Positions 45,429 to 54,518 are shown, counted from the first letter of the stretch. The stretch is DNA of 64,000 bases from Persicobacter sp. CCB-QB2 (GCF_001274635.1 NZ_LBGV01000001.1:372001-436000), one strand, 5' to 3'. The notes: generated by a model from the sequence alone, not told the origin. Numbers and translations: made by a program.

Positions 45429-45649
45429 TTGCCCTGAAGCGATTAAAACAGATAAATGTGGAGTAAAAACCATCCTGTTTCCCTCAGTGGATTTTTTAGG
45501 TTGTTGCACTTAAAGGTTTTGTTGTGTTAAAAATTAAAGAAAATAGCTTAATTATAGGGATTGTTGCGCCAGGTATTTGGATCTGATTAAAAACAACTTC
45601 AACTTCGCAACATCCTAAGAAAAAGGTTTGAAAAATACGATAAAACATA

Positions 45650-45776
45650 TCGCCCCATTAGTGCCAACTCAAGGCCAAAACCGACGACGCTGCCAAGCGT
45701 TGAACGGGCGACGTATTATGCGCCGACGATAAAATCGGTGCGCCTCCGCCTTTAACCAGTCCTTTGCTGGTTCATA
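45650..45776 (+). ncRNA. candidate structured leader of the TonB receptor gene
   Basis: This stretch is much richer in G+C than its AT-rich surroundings and contains several hairpins. CGACGC pairs with GCGTTG near 45685-45702. GGCG (45707 region) can pair with CGCC (45721 region), and the latter can instead pair as CCGA-TCGG across 45723-45738. AACCAG pairs with CTGGTT just before the receptor gene. The mutually exclusive helices suggest a regulatory RNA. No known riboswitch core (cobalamin, TPP, FMN, SAM) is recognisable. Confidence 0.35.
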
Positions 45777-45814
45777 TTAACAGGATTAAATTTTACCCTT
45801 TATTATATTTATTG

Positions 45815-48403
45815 ATGAAAACTGTACAGTTGAACGTACTTAACAGTACGATCATCAGAGGTACGATCTTACTTCTGATGCTTTGTGGAAATGTGAGATG
45901 TTGGGCACCGGTTTATGCGCAATCAGCACAAATGATCAGTGGTCATGTTGTTGATGAAAATGGACAAGAAATGCCTGGAGTTACCGTGATGATTAGCGGC
46001 ACCTCTCAGGGTACCATTACCAACCTCGAAGGTGGTTTTGAATTAACTACTGCGCTCCCTACTAATCTACACTTTTCTTATGTGGGCTATGCTGATCAGG
46101 ACCTGACAGTGAGTTCCGCAGACCAATCTTTACAAATTCAGTTAGATCCTACTGATGTAAAGTTAAATGATGTCGTCATTCTGGGGTCCAGAAACGCCAA
46201 CAGAGCACTTACCGAAACGCCCGTTCCGGTAGACATCATCGCCCTCGACGAAGTAACCAACTCGACAGGGCAAATGGATTTATCACAATTATTACAATTT
46301 GCTGTTCCTTCCTTCAACTCCAACCGTCAGGCGGGTTCCGATGGAAGTGACCACATTGATGCCGCCACTTTGAGAGGCATGGGCCCGGATCAGGTGTTGA
46401 TTTTGGTGAATGGCAAAAGAAGACATACTTCCTCCTATGTCAACCTATTGGGAACCAGAGGTAGAGGTGCGGTTGCGACTGACCTGAATACCATTCCGGT
46501 ATCCTCTATTGAAAGAATTGAAGTGCTTCGTGATGGCGCTGCTGCACAGTATGGCTCAGATGCTATTGCCGGAGTCATTAACATTGTATTGAAAAAACAA
46601 ACCGGAGCAGGTAGCTTGAATGCTGGAGCGGGAATCACCCAGGAAGGTGATGGCGAGAACCTGATGGTCTCCGGAAATTATGGCTGGAAAGCCGGAAAAG
46701 ACGGTTTTGTAAACGCCTCGGTAGAAATTAACAAAAGAGGCATGACCGACAGAGCACCTGAAGGGGAGATGCGGGTGATCGGTGATGCGGATGTTTTGAA
46801 CATCGGAACCATGTTGAATGCCGAATTTGGGGTAAGTGAGAAAACAAGCATTTACGCTTTCGGTGGATTTAATTATAGAGATGCACTTTCCGGTGCCTGG
46901 GGAAGAGAGGCGAATGATCCTGAAAGAAATATTCTGGAAATTTACCCGAATGGTTTTGTGCCTTATCTGGCTTCAGAAGTAATTGATAACTCGCTTGCCT
47001 TTGGTGTAAATTCTGAATGGAAAGGCTGGAAGATCGACCTGGGAAATGCTTTCGGTTACAACCAATCTTCTTTTGACATCACCAAGACATTGAATGCCTC
47101 TTTGGGCCCTGATTCTCCTACTTCTTTTTATGCAGGTAAATTCCAGTATGCTTCCAATACTACTAACCTGGATCTTACTAAATTCTATCCTTCGGTAATG
47201 GAAGGTTTGAACATTGCCTTTGGTTCTGCTTTCAGAGTGGAGAATTATCAGATTCACCAGGGCGAAGAGGCCAGCTGGAAAAATTACGGTTATGTGGACA
47301 GCGAAGGCAATGTGAAGGCTGGTGGTGCGCAAGGATACCCTGGTTTCAGACCAGAAAATGAGGTGAATGAAAGCAGAAATAACATCGGTGGATATGTGGA
47401 TGTTGAACTGGACCTAACGGAGAAATTCATGATCGGTACGGCAGTTAGAGCCGAGCATTATTCTGATTTTGGCTCCACGGTGACCGGTAAAATTGTATCC
47501 AGATACAGCCCGGTAGAAATGTTGTCGATCAGAGGAGCGGTAAGTACCGGTTTCAGAGCGCCATCTTTACAGCAGGCTTACTATAACTCCACTTATACGG
47601 ACTTCGTCGGTGGTGTAGCACAGGATGTGGTATTGGCGAGAAATGATTCTGAAGTGGCCAAAGCTTTGGGTATTCCGGAATTGAAAGAAGAGCAATCTCA
47701 GAACTACTCTTTGGGGATGACCTTGACGCCGGTGGATGGTTTGACCATTACTTTGGATGGTTATCAGATCAATGTTTATGACAGAGTAGTAGTAACTGGC
47801 TATTTTGATTCAGAAGATCCGGATGTAGGGCACATTTTGCAGGAGCAAGGCGTGGATCAGGTCGCTTTCTTTACCAATGCGGTAGATACGAAGACTTATG
47901 GTTTTGACTTTGTAACGACTTACACCACCAATATCGGTCAGGATAAATTGACCGCGAGTTTGGCAGTGAACCATAACGTAACGGAGGTTACGGCGGTGCA
48001 TACTTCCGATCAGTTGGCGGGCAAAGAAGATATTTACTTTGGTGAGCGGGAAAGATTATTCTACGAAGGTTCTGCGCCAAAGTGGAAAGGTAATGTGATG
48101 TTGAATTATCAGCATAATAAGTGGTCGGCGATGATCAGAGCCAACTATTTTGGTCAGGTAACCTTAGGAACCTGGACGGGTGATGGAATGGTTGCGGTTT
48201 ATGATCCTAAAACCACCACGGATGTATCTTTTAGCTATCATCCGACAGATAAGTGGAACTTTACGCTGGGCGGATCAAACATTTTCAATGTGTATCCGGA
48301 CAAGCAGGATCCTTATGAGACTGATAACGGTGGTTATTGGGATCCGGTGCAGATGGGCTTCAATGGGGCTTATTGGTACTCTAAAGTTTCTTTTAATTTC
48401 TAG
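45815..48403 (+). CDS. TonB-dependent receptor
   Basis: An 862-residue outer-membrane transporter. A long signal peptide ends near APVYAQ. A carboxypeptidase-like domain (SGHVVDENGQEMPGVTVMI) spans about 40-115. The plug has DAATLRGMGPDQVLILVNGK, IPVSSIERIEVLRDGAAAQ and YGSDAIAGVINIVLK, and the barrel ends in Phe (SKVSFNF). The plug and the RRHTSSYVN segment resemble the non-SusC type seen in receptors for large or vitamin-like cargo; no SusD partner follows. ATG 45815 is preferred; the frame extends to TTG 45764. Confidence 0.93.
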   Translation: MKTVQLNVLNSTIIRGTILLLMLCGNVRCWAPVYAQSAQMISGHVVDENGQEMPGVTVMISGTSQGTITNLEGGFELTTALPTNLHFSYVGYADQDLTVSSADQSLQIQLDPTDVKLNDVVILGSRNANRALTETPVPVDIIALDEVTNSTGQMDLSQLLQFAVPSFNSNRQAGSDGSDHIDAATLRGMGPDQVLILVNGKRRHTSSYVNLLGTRGRGAVATDLNTIPVSSIERIEVLRDGAAAQYGSDAIAGVINIVLKKQTGAGSLNAGAGITQEGDGENLMVSGNYGWKAGKDGFVNASVEINKRGMTDRAPEGEMRVIGDADVLNIGTMLNAEFGVSEKTSIYAFGGFNYRDALSGAWGREANDPERNILEIYPNGFVPYLASEVIDNSLAFGVNSEWKGWKIDLGNAFGYNQSSFDITKTLNASLGPDSPTSFYAGKFQYASNTTNLDLTKFYPSVMEGLNIAFGSAFRVENYQIHQGEEASWKNYGYVDSEGNVKAGGAQGYPGFRPENEVNESRNNIGGYVDVELDLTEKFMIGTAVRAEHYSDFGSTVTGKIVSRYSPVEMLSIRGAVSTGFRAPSLQQAYYNSTYTDFVGGVAQDVVLARNDSEVAKALGIPELKEEQSQNYSLGMTLTPVDGLTITLDGYQINVYDRVVVTGYFDSEDPDVGHILQEQGVDQVAFFTNAVDTKTYGFDFVTTYTTNIGQDKLTASLAVNHNVTEVTAVHTSDQLAGKEDIYFGERERLFYEGSAPKWKGNVMLNYQHNKWSAMIRANYFGQVTLGTWTGDGMVAVYDPKTTTDVSFSYHPTDKWNFTLGGSNIFNVYPDKQDPYETDNGGYWDPVQMGFNGAYWYSKVSFNF

Positions 48404-48431
48404 TATTCCAATTAAATCTGGATATTCGTTC

Positions 48432-48463
48432 AAGCCTCGGCCTTTTGGGTCGGGGCTTTTTTA
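48432..48463 (+). terminator. terminator after TonB receptor
   Basis: AAGCCTCGGCC (48432-48442) pairs with GGTCGGGGCTT (48448-48458) with G-T pairs, followed by TTTTT. Confidence 0.8.
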
Positions 48464-48535
48464 GTCTAATACGAAAGGGTGATGTGGGGGAGACAGGTCA
48501 CAAACTAAGTGAAGGAATGGGAAATGGATTGGAGT

Positions 48536-49160
48536 GTGAATTTTAGCCACAGATTTCACAAATTTTCACTGATTAATGCATTGAGATAGTTTTCAATTAA
48601 CCGGTTTAGGTTAACGAGGAAGTACGCTGCGAAGTGGGGGAGTTACTAATTAGGAGAATGAAGGAGACTTGGATAAGGGAAGTGAATTTTAGCCACAGAT
48701 TTCACAAATTTTCACTGATTAATGCATTGAGATAGTTTTCAATTAACCGGTTTAGGTTAACGAGGAAGTACGCTGCGATTTGGGGGAGTTACTAATTAGG
48801 AGAATGAAGGAGACTTGGATAAGGGAAGTGAATTTTAGCCACAGATTTCACAAATTTTCACTGATTAATGCATTGAGATAGTTTTCAATGAACCGGTTTA
48901 GGTTAACGAGGAAGTACGCTGCGAAGTGGGGGAGTTACTAATTAGGAGAATGAAGGAGACTTGGATAAGGGAAGTGAATTTTAGCCACAGATTTCACAAA
49001 TTTTCACTGATTAATGCATTGAGATGGTTTTCAATTAACCGGTTTAGGTTAACGAGGAAGTACGCTGCGATTTGGGGGAGTTACTAATTAGGAGAATGAA
49101 GGAGACTTGGATAAGGGAAGTGAATTTTAGCCGCAGATTTTACAAATTTTCACTAATGAT
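48536..49160. repeat. 146-bp tandem repeat, four full units plus a partial
   Basis: Units start at 48536, 48682, 48828 and 48974, exactly 146 bp apart, with a partial fifth from 49120. Each starts GTGAATTTTAGCCACAGATT and contains the palindrome AACCGGTT within TTAACCGGTTTAGGTTAAC. Units 1 and 3 read GCGAAGTGGGG where units 2 and 4 read GCGATTTGGGG, so the array grew by doubling of a two-unit block. There is no open frame through the units. Confidence 0.95.
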
Positions 49161-49338
49161 TGTTTCGTTGGTTTAGGGCACAGCTCTGAATCGGGATTAT
49201 TGGTGCAGCGCATTTTAATACCTCAAAAGCAGCATTGATAAGTTTTGGTCGCTACTGTTTTGGCTCGTCAATTTTATTCAAAGCCAGGAATTTTTTGTCC
49301 ACAATCTATTTCCAAAATAAGAATGGAATCGGGGGGAT

Positions 49339-49926
49339 TTAGGGTAGTCGATTGTAAAAGTGAACCGCTTCCTTCATTTTTCTTTTTCGAATGGCTTTAA
49401 TGATAAAAGAGGACAGTCCTACTCCGGCGCCTGCAAAAAGGAGGGGGGAAGGTTGATTGATATTTTGGAGGCCCTCCGCATTGGTTTGGGTAGCGGTATG
49501 CATAATGCCCACGGCCACCAAGGCAATGCCGCTATAGAGTAGGCCGTTTTCCGTCCGTTTCAATCGGTTGATTTTTTTAAAATACTCCTGCATGTCCCTT
49601 TCATCTGCCAGCGCTTTTTGCAAATTCTCCCAGCTGGCCTTTTGCAGAGGCGCATCCCCTTTTTGAAAATACAGCTGTGTTAAGTTTTGAGGTGCCAAAT
49701 GTCCGTTTAATGCATTGTGCCCATACAAAAGCTCTTTTTTGCTGTAGAGTTGAATAGCCTGTTTGCCTGCTTTATTAGTCGTCAGGACCTCTTTTTTGGT
49801 TTCGTGCTTGGCAAAAAATGGATATTTGGTCCGATAGTGCTGGTCGAAATGAAAATAGCTTTGACCAACGGCATTCAAGCTGATGAAGAAAGTGAACAGG
49901 CAAGAGAAAAATAGAAAGGATCTCAT
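49339..49926 (-). CDS. hypothetical secreted or membrane protein
   Basis: A 195-residue protein with a signal peptide (cleavage near NAVGQS). The middle is polar and helical. Two hydrophobic segments follow near residues 128-142 (LLYSGIALVAVGIM) and 163-178 (LLFAGAGVGLSSFII), then a basic tail (RKRKMKE). I do not recognise a family. It lies between the tandem repeat array and the divergent T9SS cargo gene. Confidence 0.65.
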   Translation of the reverse strand: MRSFLFFSCLFTFFISLNAVGQSYFHFDQHYRTKYPFFAKHETKKEVLTTNKAGKQAIQLYSKKELLYGHNALNGHLAPQNLTQLYFQKGDAPLQKASWENLQKALADERDMQEYFKKINRLKRTENGLLYSGIALVAVGIMHTATQTNAEGLQNINQPSPLLFAGAGVGLSSFIIKAIRKRKMKEAVHFYNRLP

Positions 49927-50177
49927 CCGAAAAAATGCTTAGGTAGGTATTAATTGTCTTTTGTGGTGAAAATCTAAAATAAAAATTTGTAAAATAAACA
50001 AAACGCAGCGCCTTTCTTTTGTTGTTGGTCGATTTTCTAGAATTCGTACAATTTTAGCGCCTGGTAGAGCGGAGTTTTGCATTGGTTGATTCCTTTCGGG
50101 CGTTGGTTGAAATTTTTTTATCTCCTTTTAATTATTGTCGTGATTAGTATTGTAATCGAACAACAAAATTCAACACC

Positions 50178-51098
50178 ATGAAAAATAGAGGTCTGAAATT
50201 AATATTACTAATAGGGTGCTTCCTGTTAGTTTCGGTATCGGTTTTTGCGATTAAAGGAAACCGAAAAGGCAAAGGAGGCGGTGAGATGCGGGCTTATTTT
50301 AAGGAGACTATTCTTCCGGAAATTCAAGCGCAACGGAAAGCCTTTGATGATAAATTAAGTAATAAGGAAAAGAAAAAAATCACGGAGTTACGCGCAAGGC
50401 TTGAAGTTTTGAAAGCGAATGGAAAGCAAAAGAAAGGGCAGGGCAGAGCACTTGAAGAGGAGTCCTTTGAATTGCCCTCTGCAGAAGAAAGAGCTCAAAT
50501 GCGCGCTGTGGAAAAAGAAAAAAGAGCGATAATGACCGAAGCCTGGGCAATAGCTGATAAGCACGAAGCGGAATTGGAGGAGGTCATCGTAGCGATGGAA
50601 CCCTTGCTTCAAAAATGGCATGGAGAGATGAAGCTCATGAAGGAGGAGAAGCTGGAGAAAATGAAAGAGCGTCGTGCAGAAAAGGGGAGTCCGGAAGGTC
50701 GAGAAAGAAAAGGGCGACATGGGGAAATGCGTCACCGCGGTCCACGGGGCAAACATCAATTTGGGAATATGGGAATGCTTTCAAATGGGGCGATGTTTGT
50801 CCTGATGGATCCGGATAAGGACCCAATGGAAGATGATGCGCCGGGTAACAGAGGTCCCCGGGCCTTCCCCAATCCGGTAAGTGATGTGATGAATGTGGAT
50901 CTTTCAAATTATGAGGGACAGGCGGTAACGCTCACGGTGGTACTGAAAGGTGGCGAGGAAGTAAAGAGTGTTCAGGTACAAGCGGAACATGAAGCCACCT
51001 ATCAATTGGCTACCGGTGATTTAAGCGCTGGCATGTATCTGTTGAGAATCAAAGCGGAGGGCGAAAAAGCCCAAACCATTCGTTTTATTAAAAAATAA
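50178..51098 (+). CDS. charged secreted protein with T9SS sorting domain
   Basis: A 306-residue protein. After a signal peptide (VSVFAIKG) comes a highly charged Lys/Glu/Arg-rich helical region (residues about 25-200; KEEKLEKMKERRAEKG, RGPRGKHQFGN). It recalls Spy/CpxP-type or coiled-coil proteins but shows no clear family. The last ~75 residues match the T9SS type A C-terminal sorting domain (FPNPVSDVMNVDLSNYEG, GDLSAGMYLLRI, RFIKK). It should be exported across the outer membrane and processed there. This is the direct evidence for a T9SS in this organism. Confidence 0.8.
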   Translation: MKNRGLKLILLIGCFLLVSVSVFAIKGNRKGKGGGEMRAYFKETILPEIQAQRKAFDDKLSNKEKKKITELRARLEVLKANGKQKKGQGRALEEESFELPSAEERAQMRAVEKEKRAIMTEAWAIADKHEAELEEVIVAMEPLLQKWHGEMKLMKEEKLEKMKERRAEKGSPEGRERKGRHGEMRHRGPRGKHQFGNMGMLSNGAMFVLMDPDKDPMEDDAPGNRGPRAFPNPVSDVMNVDLSNYEGQAVTLTVVLKGGEEVKSVQVQAEHEATYQLATGDLSAGMYLLRIKAEGEKAQTIRFIKK

Positions 51099-51134
51099 TT
51101 CATTGAAAATAACAGTCGTAAAGTAGGTGTAGAG

Positions 51135-51162
51135 GGGAGTCCGAATAGGGCTCCCTTTTTTT
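51135..51162 (+). terminator. terminator after T9SS cargo gene
   Basis: GGGAGTCC (51135-51142) pairs with GGGCTCCC (51148-51155), followed by TTTTTTT. Confidence 0.8.
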
Positions 51163-51183
51163 GACCGAATGATGCCTGGCAGG

Positions 51184-51400
51184 TTAAGGCCGAATTAATG
51201 ATGCTTCCATCCTCGCTTAACGGCAAGGCTGGAAATAGGAAGGGATTTGTCCTGTTTCAAGTTTTTACAGAGAAGCAGATGAATGAGGAGAATGCAAGTC
51301 TGCCCCAATTTGGGCTATTAACGAATCAAATAAACCTTTTGATCTGGAAATGAGTCGATTGAAGAGGGTTGTTGGATTTAGTGGTGAATAATTCGAGTTG
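51184..51400 (+). repeat. dispersed intergenic repeat, copy 7
   Basis: The left end is TTAAGGCCGAATTAATGATG and the right end AGTGGTGAATAATTCGAGTT. Inner blocks are GAGAAGCAGATGAATGAGGA and GCCCCAATTTGGGCTATTAA. About 217 bp, in the gap between the T9SS cargo gene and ruvC. Confidence 0.82.
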
Positions 51401-51529
51401 AAAATCAGGCACACTCTGCTCAATGACTTGAAAGTAAACCTCTGGAGAGTTTTATAGAATCTGGTACTGCAAAATTCGGCCTTGATTTCTTTGGAACCTG
51501 GTGGAAAGGGTTCAAATGGAAATTCAGAC

Positions 51530-52081
51530 TTATTTTTGTCTCTCCGGATTGGCTTTCAGGAAAGCTCCCCAGGAAGTGCTTTTGGTCGTTTGTTCGCCGC
51601 CCAGAAAATGATGGGTGATGGCCACGCCCAAGGCATCAGTAGCATCCAGATACTCCGGAATTTCCTTTAGGTTCAGCAAGGTTTTCAGCATGGCAGCTAA
51701 TTGTTCCTTACTGGCATTTCCGTTTCCGGTGACAGATTGTTTTACTTTTTTGGGGGCATATTCGGTAACCGGCAACCCATGATTGAGTGCTGCCACCATG
51801 GCAACCCCCTGAGCTCTGCCCAGTTTCAGCATGGACTGCACATTTTGGCCATAAAAAGGAGCCTCTAATGCCACTTCATCCGGAAGATATTCTTCAATAA
51901 TGCCCCAGACCCTTTCATAAATTTTCTGTAATTTTAGCGCATGGGAGCTGTACTTTTTTAAGTGAATGACCCCGTATTGAAGGCAGGACATCTTATTTCC
52001 CTTCACCATGATTACCCCATACCCCATTACTTGCGTGCCGGGGTCCAAACCTAAAATTATCTTTTCTGTGCTAGATGCCAT
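51530..52081 (-). CDS. ruvC: crossover junction endodeoxyribonuclease RuvC
   Basis: A 183-residue endonuclease that resolves Holliday junctions together with RuvAB. Catalytic acidic residues are seen in ILGLDPGTQVMGYG (Asp), VALEAPFYGQN (Glu) and LDATDALGVAITH (Asp). The start at 52081 (MASSTEKIILGLDPG) matches the family; the frame upstream to 52174 is unrelated. Its first bases overlap the start of the divergent flippase-like gene. Confidence 0.96.
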   Translation of the reverse strand: MASSTEKIILGLDPGTQVMGYGVIMVKGNKMSCLQYGVIHLKKYSSHALKLQKIYERVWGIIEEYLPDEVALEAPFYGQNVQSMLKLGRAQGVAMVAALNHGLPVTEYAPKKVKQSVTGNGNASKEQLAAMLKTLLNLKEIPEYLDATDALGVAITHHFLGGEQTTKSTSWGAFLKANPERQK

Positions 52082-53018
52082 CCCAATTTCAATTGCCAAA
52101 AAATATCTGCGCCAGGCCTTCCCTGTATTAAAGGTGGTCCTTTGGTGTGCGCTGATGATTGTTTTATGGGGCAAAATAAGGGATAATTTTTCAGCTCAGG
52201 AAATTTATTTACACATTGTCCGAATTCCGGATTTAGGCTTTTGGGGGATGTTGTTGCTTTTGATGATGTTGCTCAACTGGGGGCTGGAGGCGGCCAAATG
52301 GAAACTGATCGCCTCTTCGGTGAAAAATATCTCTTTATGGAAGGCCTTTAAAGGGGTTTGGTCTGCATTAGCTTTTTCCCTGGTAGGGCCTATGGGACTA
52401 GGTCATCATATGGGCAGAATTTTGTCTTTAAATTCCTCAGGAAGGTTTCGGCTTATCCTGCCTATTTTTGTGGGGCAGGCGGCGCAAATGTTCTGGACGA
52501 CTTGCTTTGGGCTTTGGGGATTTGGGTTTTACTGGCAGCACGGTCTGGTGACTTTCTTTAGGCATAGTGGGCGTTTAGTCCCGGTGTTGATTGTCCTGAT
52601 CCTGTTGGTCGTTTTCCTGTTTCGTAAATACGCACCGCGGGATAAGTGGGGGCGGCAGACTCGCTTTCTGTTCAACAGCTTTTCTCATCATGATTTTCTT
52701 CGCATTTGGCTGCTGGCGCTGGGTCGCTATCTTGTCTTTTGCCTGCAGTTTTTGCTGATATTTAAATTGTTAGGGATCGAATTGCCTATATTAGAAATTC
52801 TCAGGGGCATTGCTTTTATGTTTCTGGCGAAATCTGTTATCCCTGCGGTACATTTATTAGGAGATTTGGGCATCCGGGAGTTTGCACTTTGGTCCTATTT
52901 CTCTTTATTACCTGTGGATATCAGTTTGATAATCGCCGGAGGCCTGATGCTTTGGGTGGTAAACGTTTTAATTCCCGCTTTTTGGGGCTCGTTTTTTATT
53001 TTCAAATGGTCACAATAA
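52068..53018 (+). CDS. flippase-like (LPG synthase TM family, COG0392) membrane protein
   Basis: A protein of about 316 residues with seven or eight hydrophobic helices. It matches the UPF0104/lysylphosphatidylglycerol synthase transmembrane family (LVGPMGLGHHMGRI, AKSVIPAVHLLGDLGIREFA). Members are thought to move lipids or lipid-linked sugars across the inner membrane. The likely start is GTG 52068, giving a 14-base overlap with the divergent ruvC; the frame is open to 52008. The glycosyltransferase gene overlaps its 3' end by 13 bases, so the pair probably works on a common lipid-linked product. Confidence 0.82.
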   Translation: MLDAIPISIAKKYLRQAFPVLKVVLWCALMIVLWGKIRDNFSAQEIYLHIVRIPDLGFWGMLLLLMMLLNWGLEAAKWKLIASSVKNISLWKAFKGVWSALAFSLVGPMGLGHHMGRILSLNSSGRFRLILPIFVGQAAQMFWTTCFGLWGFGFYWQHGLVTFFRHSGRLVPVLIVLILLVVFLFRKYAPRDKWGRQTRFLFNSFSHHDFLRIWLLALGRYLVFCLQFLLIFKLLGIELPILEILRGIAFMFLAKSVIPAVHLLGDLGIREFALWSYFSLLPVDISLIIAGGLMLWVVNVLIPAFWGSFFIFKWSQ

Positions 53019-54151
53019 TTTACTTAATCATAATGGTACTTTACAGTATCGTCGTCATGATGAATGGCTACGGCTGGCTGAGGAATGTCAAATACCGACA
53101 GCCCTACTGTGTGAAGGTGTCCGTGATTGTGGCGGCCAGGAATGAGCAAAATGGCATCGGGGATTTATTAAAGGATTTGAGTCGGCAACGGTATCCGGAT
53201 TTGGAAGTGATCGTAGTAGATGATCATTCAGAGGATGCGACTGCCATTGTAGTGAAACGATGGGCAGAGCGGGACCATCGGATTAAATACTTCACCCTGG
53301 AGGAGGGGAGTGGGAAAAAGAGTGCGGTGAGTTATGGTATTGAACGGGCCGGCGGTGAGATTATGTTATTCACAGATGCGGATTGTAGATTGGGCGCTTT
53401 CTGGATAGATCGTATGGTGCGTCCTTTTCAAAACGATCAGGTACATATGGTGCTGGGGCCGGTTATGCTGACGGCTCATCAGGGATTTTTCTCTCGTTTG
53501 CAAAAAATGGAATTCAGCAGTCTGATGGGTTTTACCGGCGGAATGAGTGGTTGGGGGAACCCAATTTTCTGCAATGGCGCAAATTTAGCTTATCGTAAAT
53601 CCACCTTTGAGGCGCTGGGCGGATTTAAAGGGATCGACGGAATCCCCACTGGAGACGATGAACTATTTATGCGGAAAGTATTGAAGGATTTTCCGGATGG
53701 TGTAATTTTCCAAACCTCCCAAAAATCGGTGGTGGTTACAGATCCTCCGCTTAGCTGGAAGCAGTTTGAGGCGCAAAGGGTGCGATGGGCCAGTAAATGG
53801 AATTATCAGAAAACAGTGGTGGAATCCTTACCGGCGGTGTTGATCTTTGTCATTCATGCTGCTACGCTTTTGATGTTGGTGACCGGTTTTTGGGATCATC
53901 TTTATTGGTATGTGGGGCTCTGTGGTCTGGGCTTACGATTGCTTTCCGAATATATTTTGCTTCGGGGAGTGTATTTTTTTACCAGACAGTCCTGGGATTT
54001 TGTCGCCTTCGCAGTGATGTTTCTGCTTTATCCTTTTTATGCCATTTATTTTGCTTTTAAAACCCTTTTTGGGGATTATCAGTGGAAGGGGCGACAAAAT
54101 AAGGAAGAAGAAGAAACCGCTCCCGTACATTCCGGGAAGAGGGTAGATTGA
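53006..54151 (+). CDS. family 2 glycosyltransferase, membrane-anchored
   Basis: A 381-residue processive-type GT2 enzyme. An N-terminal membrane helix (residues 1-20) precedes the GT-A domain: VSVIVAARNEQNGIGDLL, VIVVDDHSEDAT, FTDADCR (DxD) and GDDELFMRK, then QRVRWASKW, the QxxRW motif of processive enzymes. Three hydrophobic helices follow. It should add sugars to a lipid or polysaccharide acceptor on the cytosolic face. The start at 53006 is chosen because the sequence upstream is the flippase gene read in another frame. Confidence 0.92.
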   Translation: MVTIIYLIIMVLYSIVVMMNGYGWLRNVKYRQPYCVKVSVIVAARNEQNGIGDLLKDLSRQRYPDLEVIVVDDHSEDATAIVVKRWAERDHRIKYFTLEEGSGKKSAVSYGIERAGGEIMLFTDADCRLGAFWIDRMVRPFQNDQVHMVLGPVMLTAHQGFFSRLQKMEFSSLMGFTGGMSGWGNPIFCNGANLAYRKSTFEALGGFKGIDGIPTGDDELFMRKVLKDFPDGVIFQTSQKSVVVTDPPLSWKQFEAQRVRWASKWNYQKTVVESLPAVLIFVIHAATLLMLVTGFWDHLYWYVGLCGLGLRLLSEYILLRGVYFFTRQSWDFVAFAVMFLLYPFYAIYFAFKTLFGDYQWKGRQNKEEEETAPVHSGKRVD

Positions 54152-54295
54152 GGAGATTTTTATTCCTTGATCCTGGGAGCTCTCAGTCCGAATATTCAGA
54201 CGCTCTTTTGAAGTCAGGGTGTCTAATTTCTTCTGTTAAATCCAACACCTTATTTTTCAACGCGCTTTTAGATTACATCATTATTCAAATACGGC

Positions 54296-54518
54296 TTTAA
54301 GTAGGATTATTCATGTTTCATTACTTGTTTAGCTGTAAGGCGGAAAAAATAATGGATTAGTTCTAATTTCAAGCTTTTCCAAGGTAGCAGCTGAACGAGG
54401 AGAAAGCGAGCTTTCCTAAATCCGGGCTAATAACAAATCGGCCATTACAACCTTATCGAATAGGATGAAAGCGATTTAAGCCGAAGTACTAAACTGAGTG
54501 GTAAATGATTCGGCTAAG
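54296..54518 (+). repeat. dispersed intergenic repeat, copy 8
   Basis: The left end is TTTAAGTAGGATTATTCATG and the right end GAGTGGTAAATGATTCGGCT. Inner blocks are CCAAGGTAGCAGCTGAACGA and TCCGGGCTAATAACAAATC. About 223 bp, in the ~430-bp gap between the convergent glycosyltransferase and carboxypeptidase-like genes. Confidence 0.8.

Noticed and set aside
45650..45776. Cobalamin, TPP, FMN or SAM riboswitch before the TonB receptor
   Set aside because: The conserved core sequences of these classes are not visible; only generic hairpins are.
48536..49160. Tandem array as a CRISPR
   Set aside because: Units are 146 bp and directly adjoining; there are no unique spacers and no cas genes.
52082..52174. 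N-terminal extension of RuvC
   Set aside because: RuvC proteins begin a few residues before the first catalytic Asp; the extension is the flippase gene read on the other strand.
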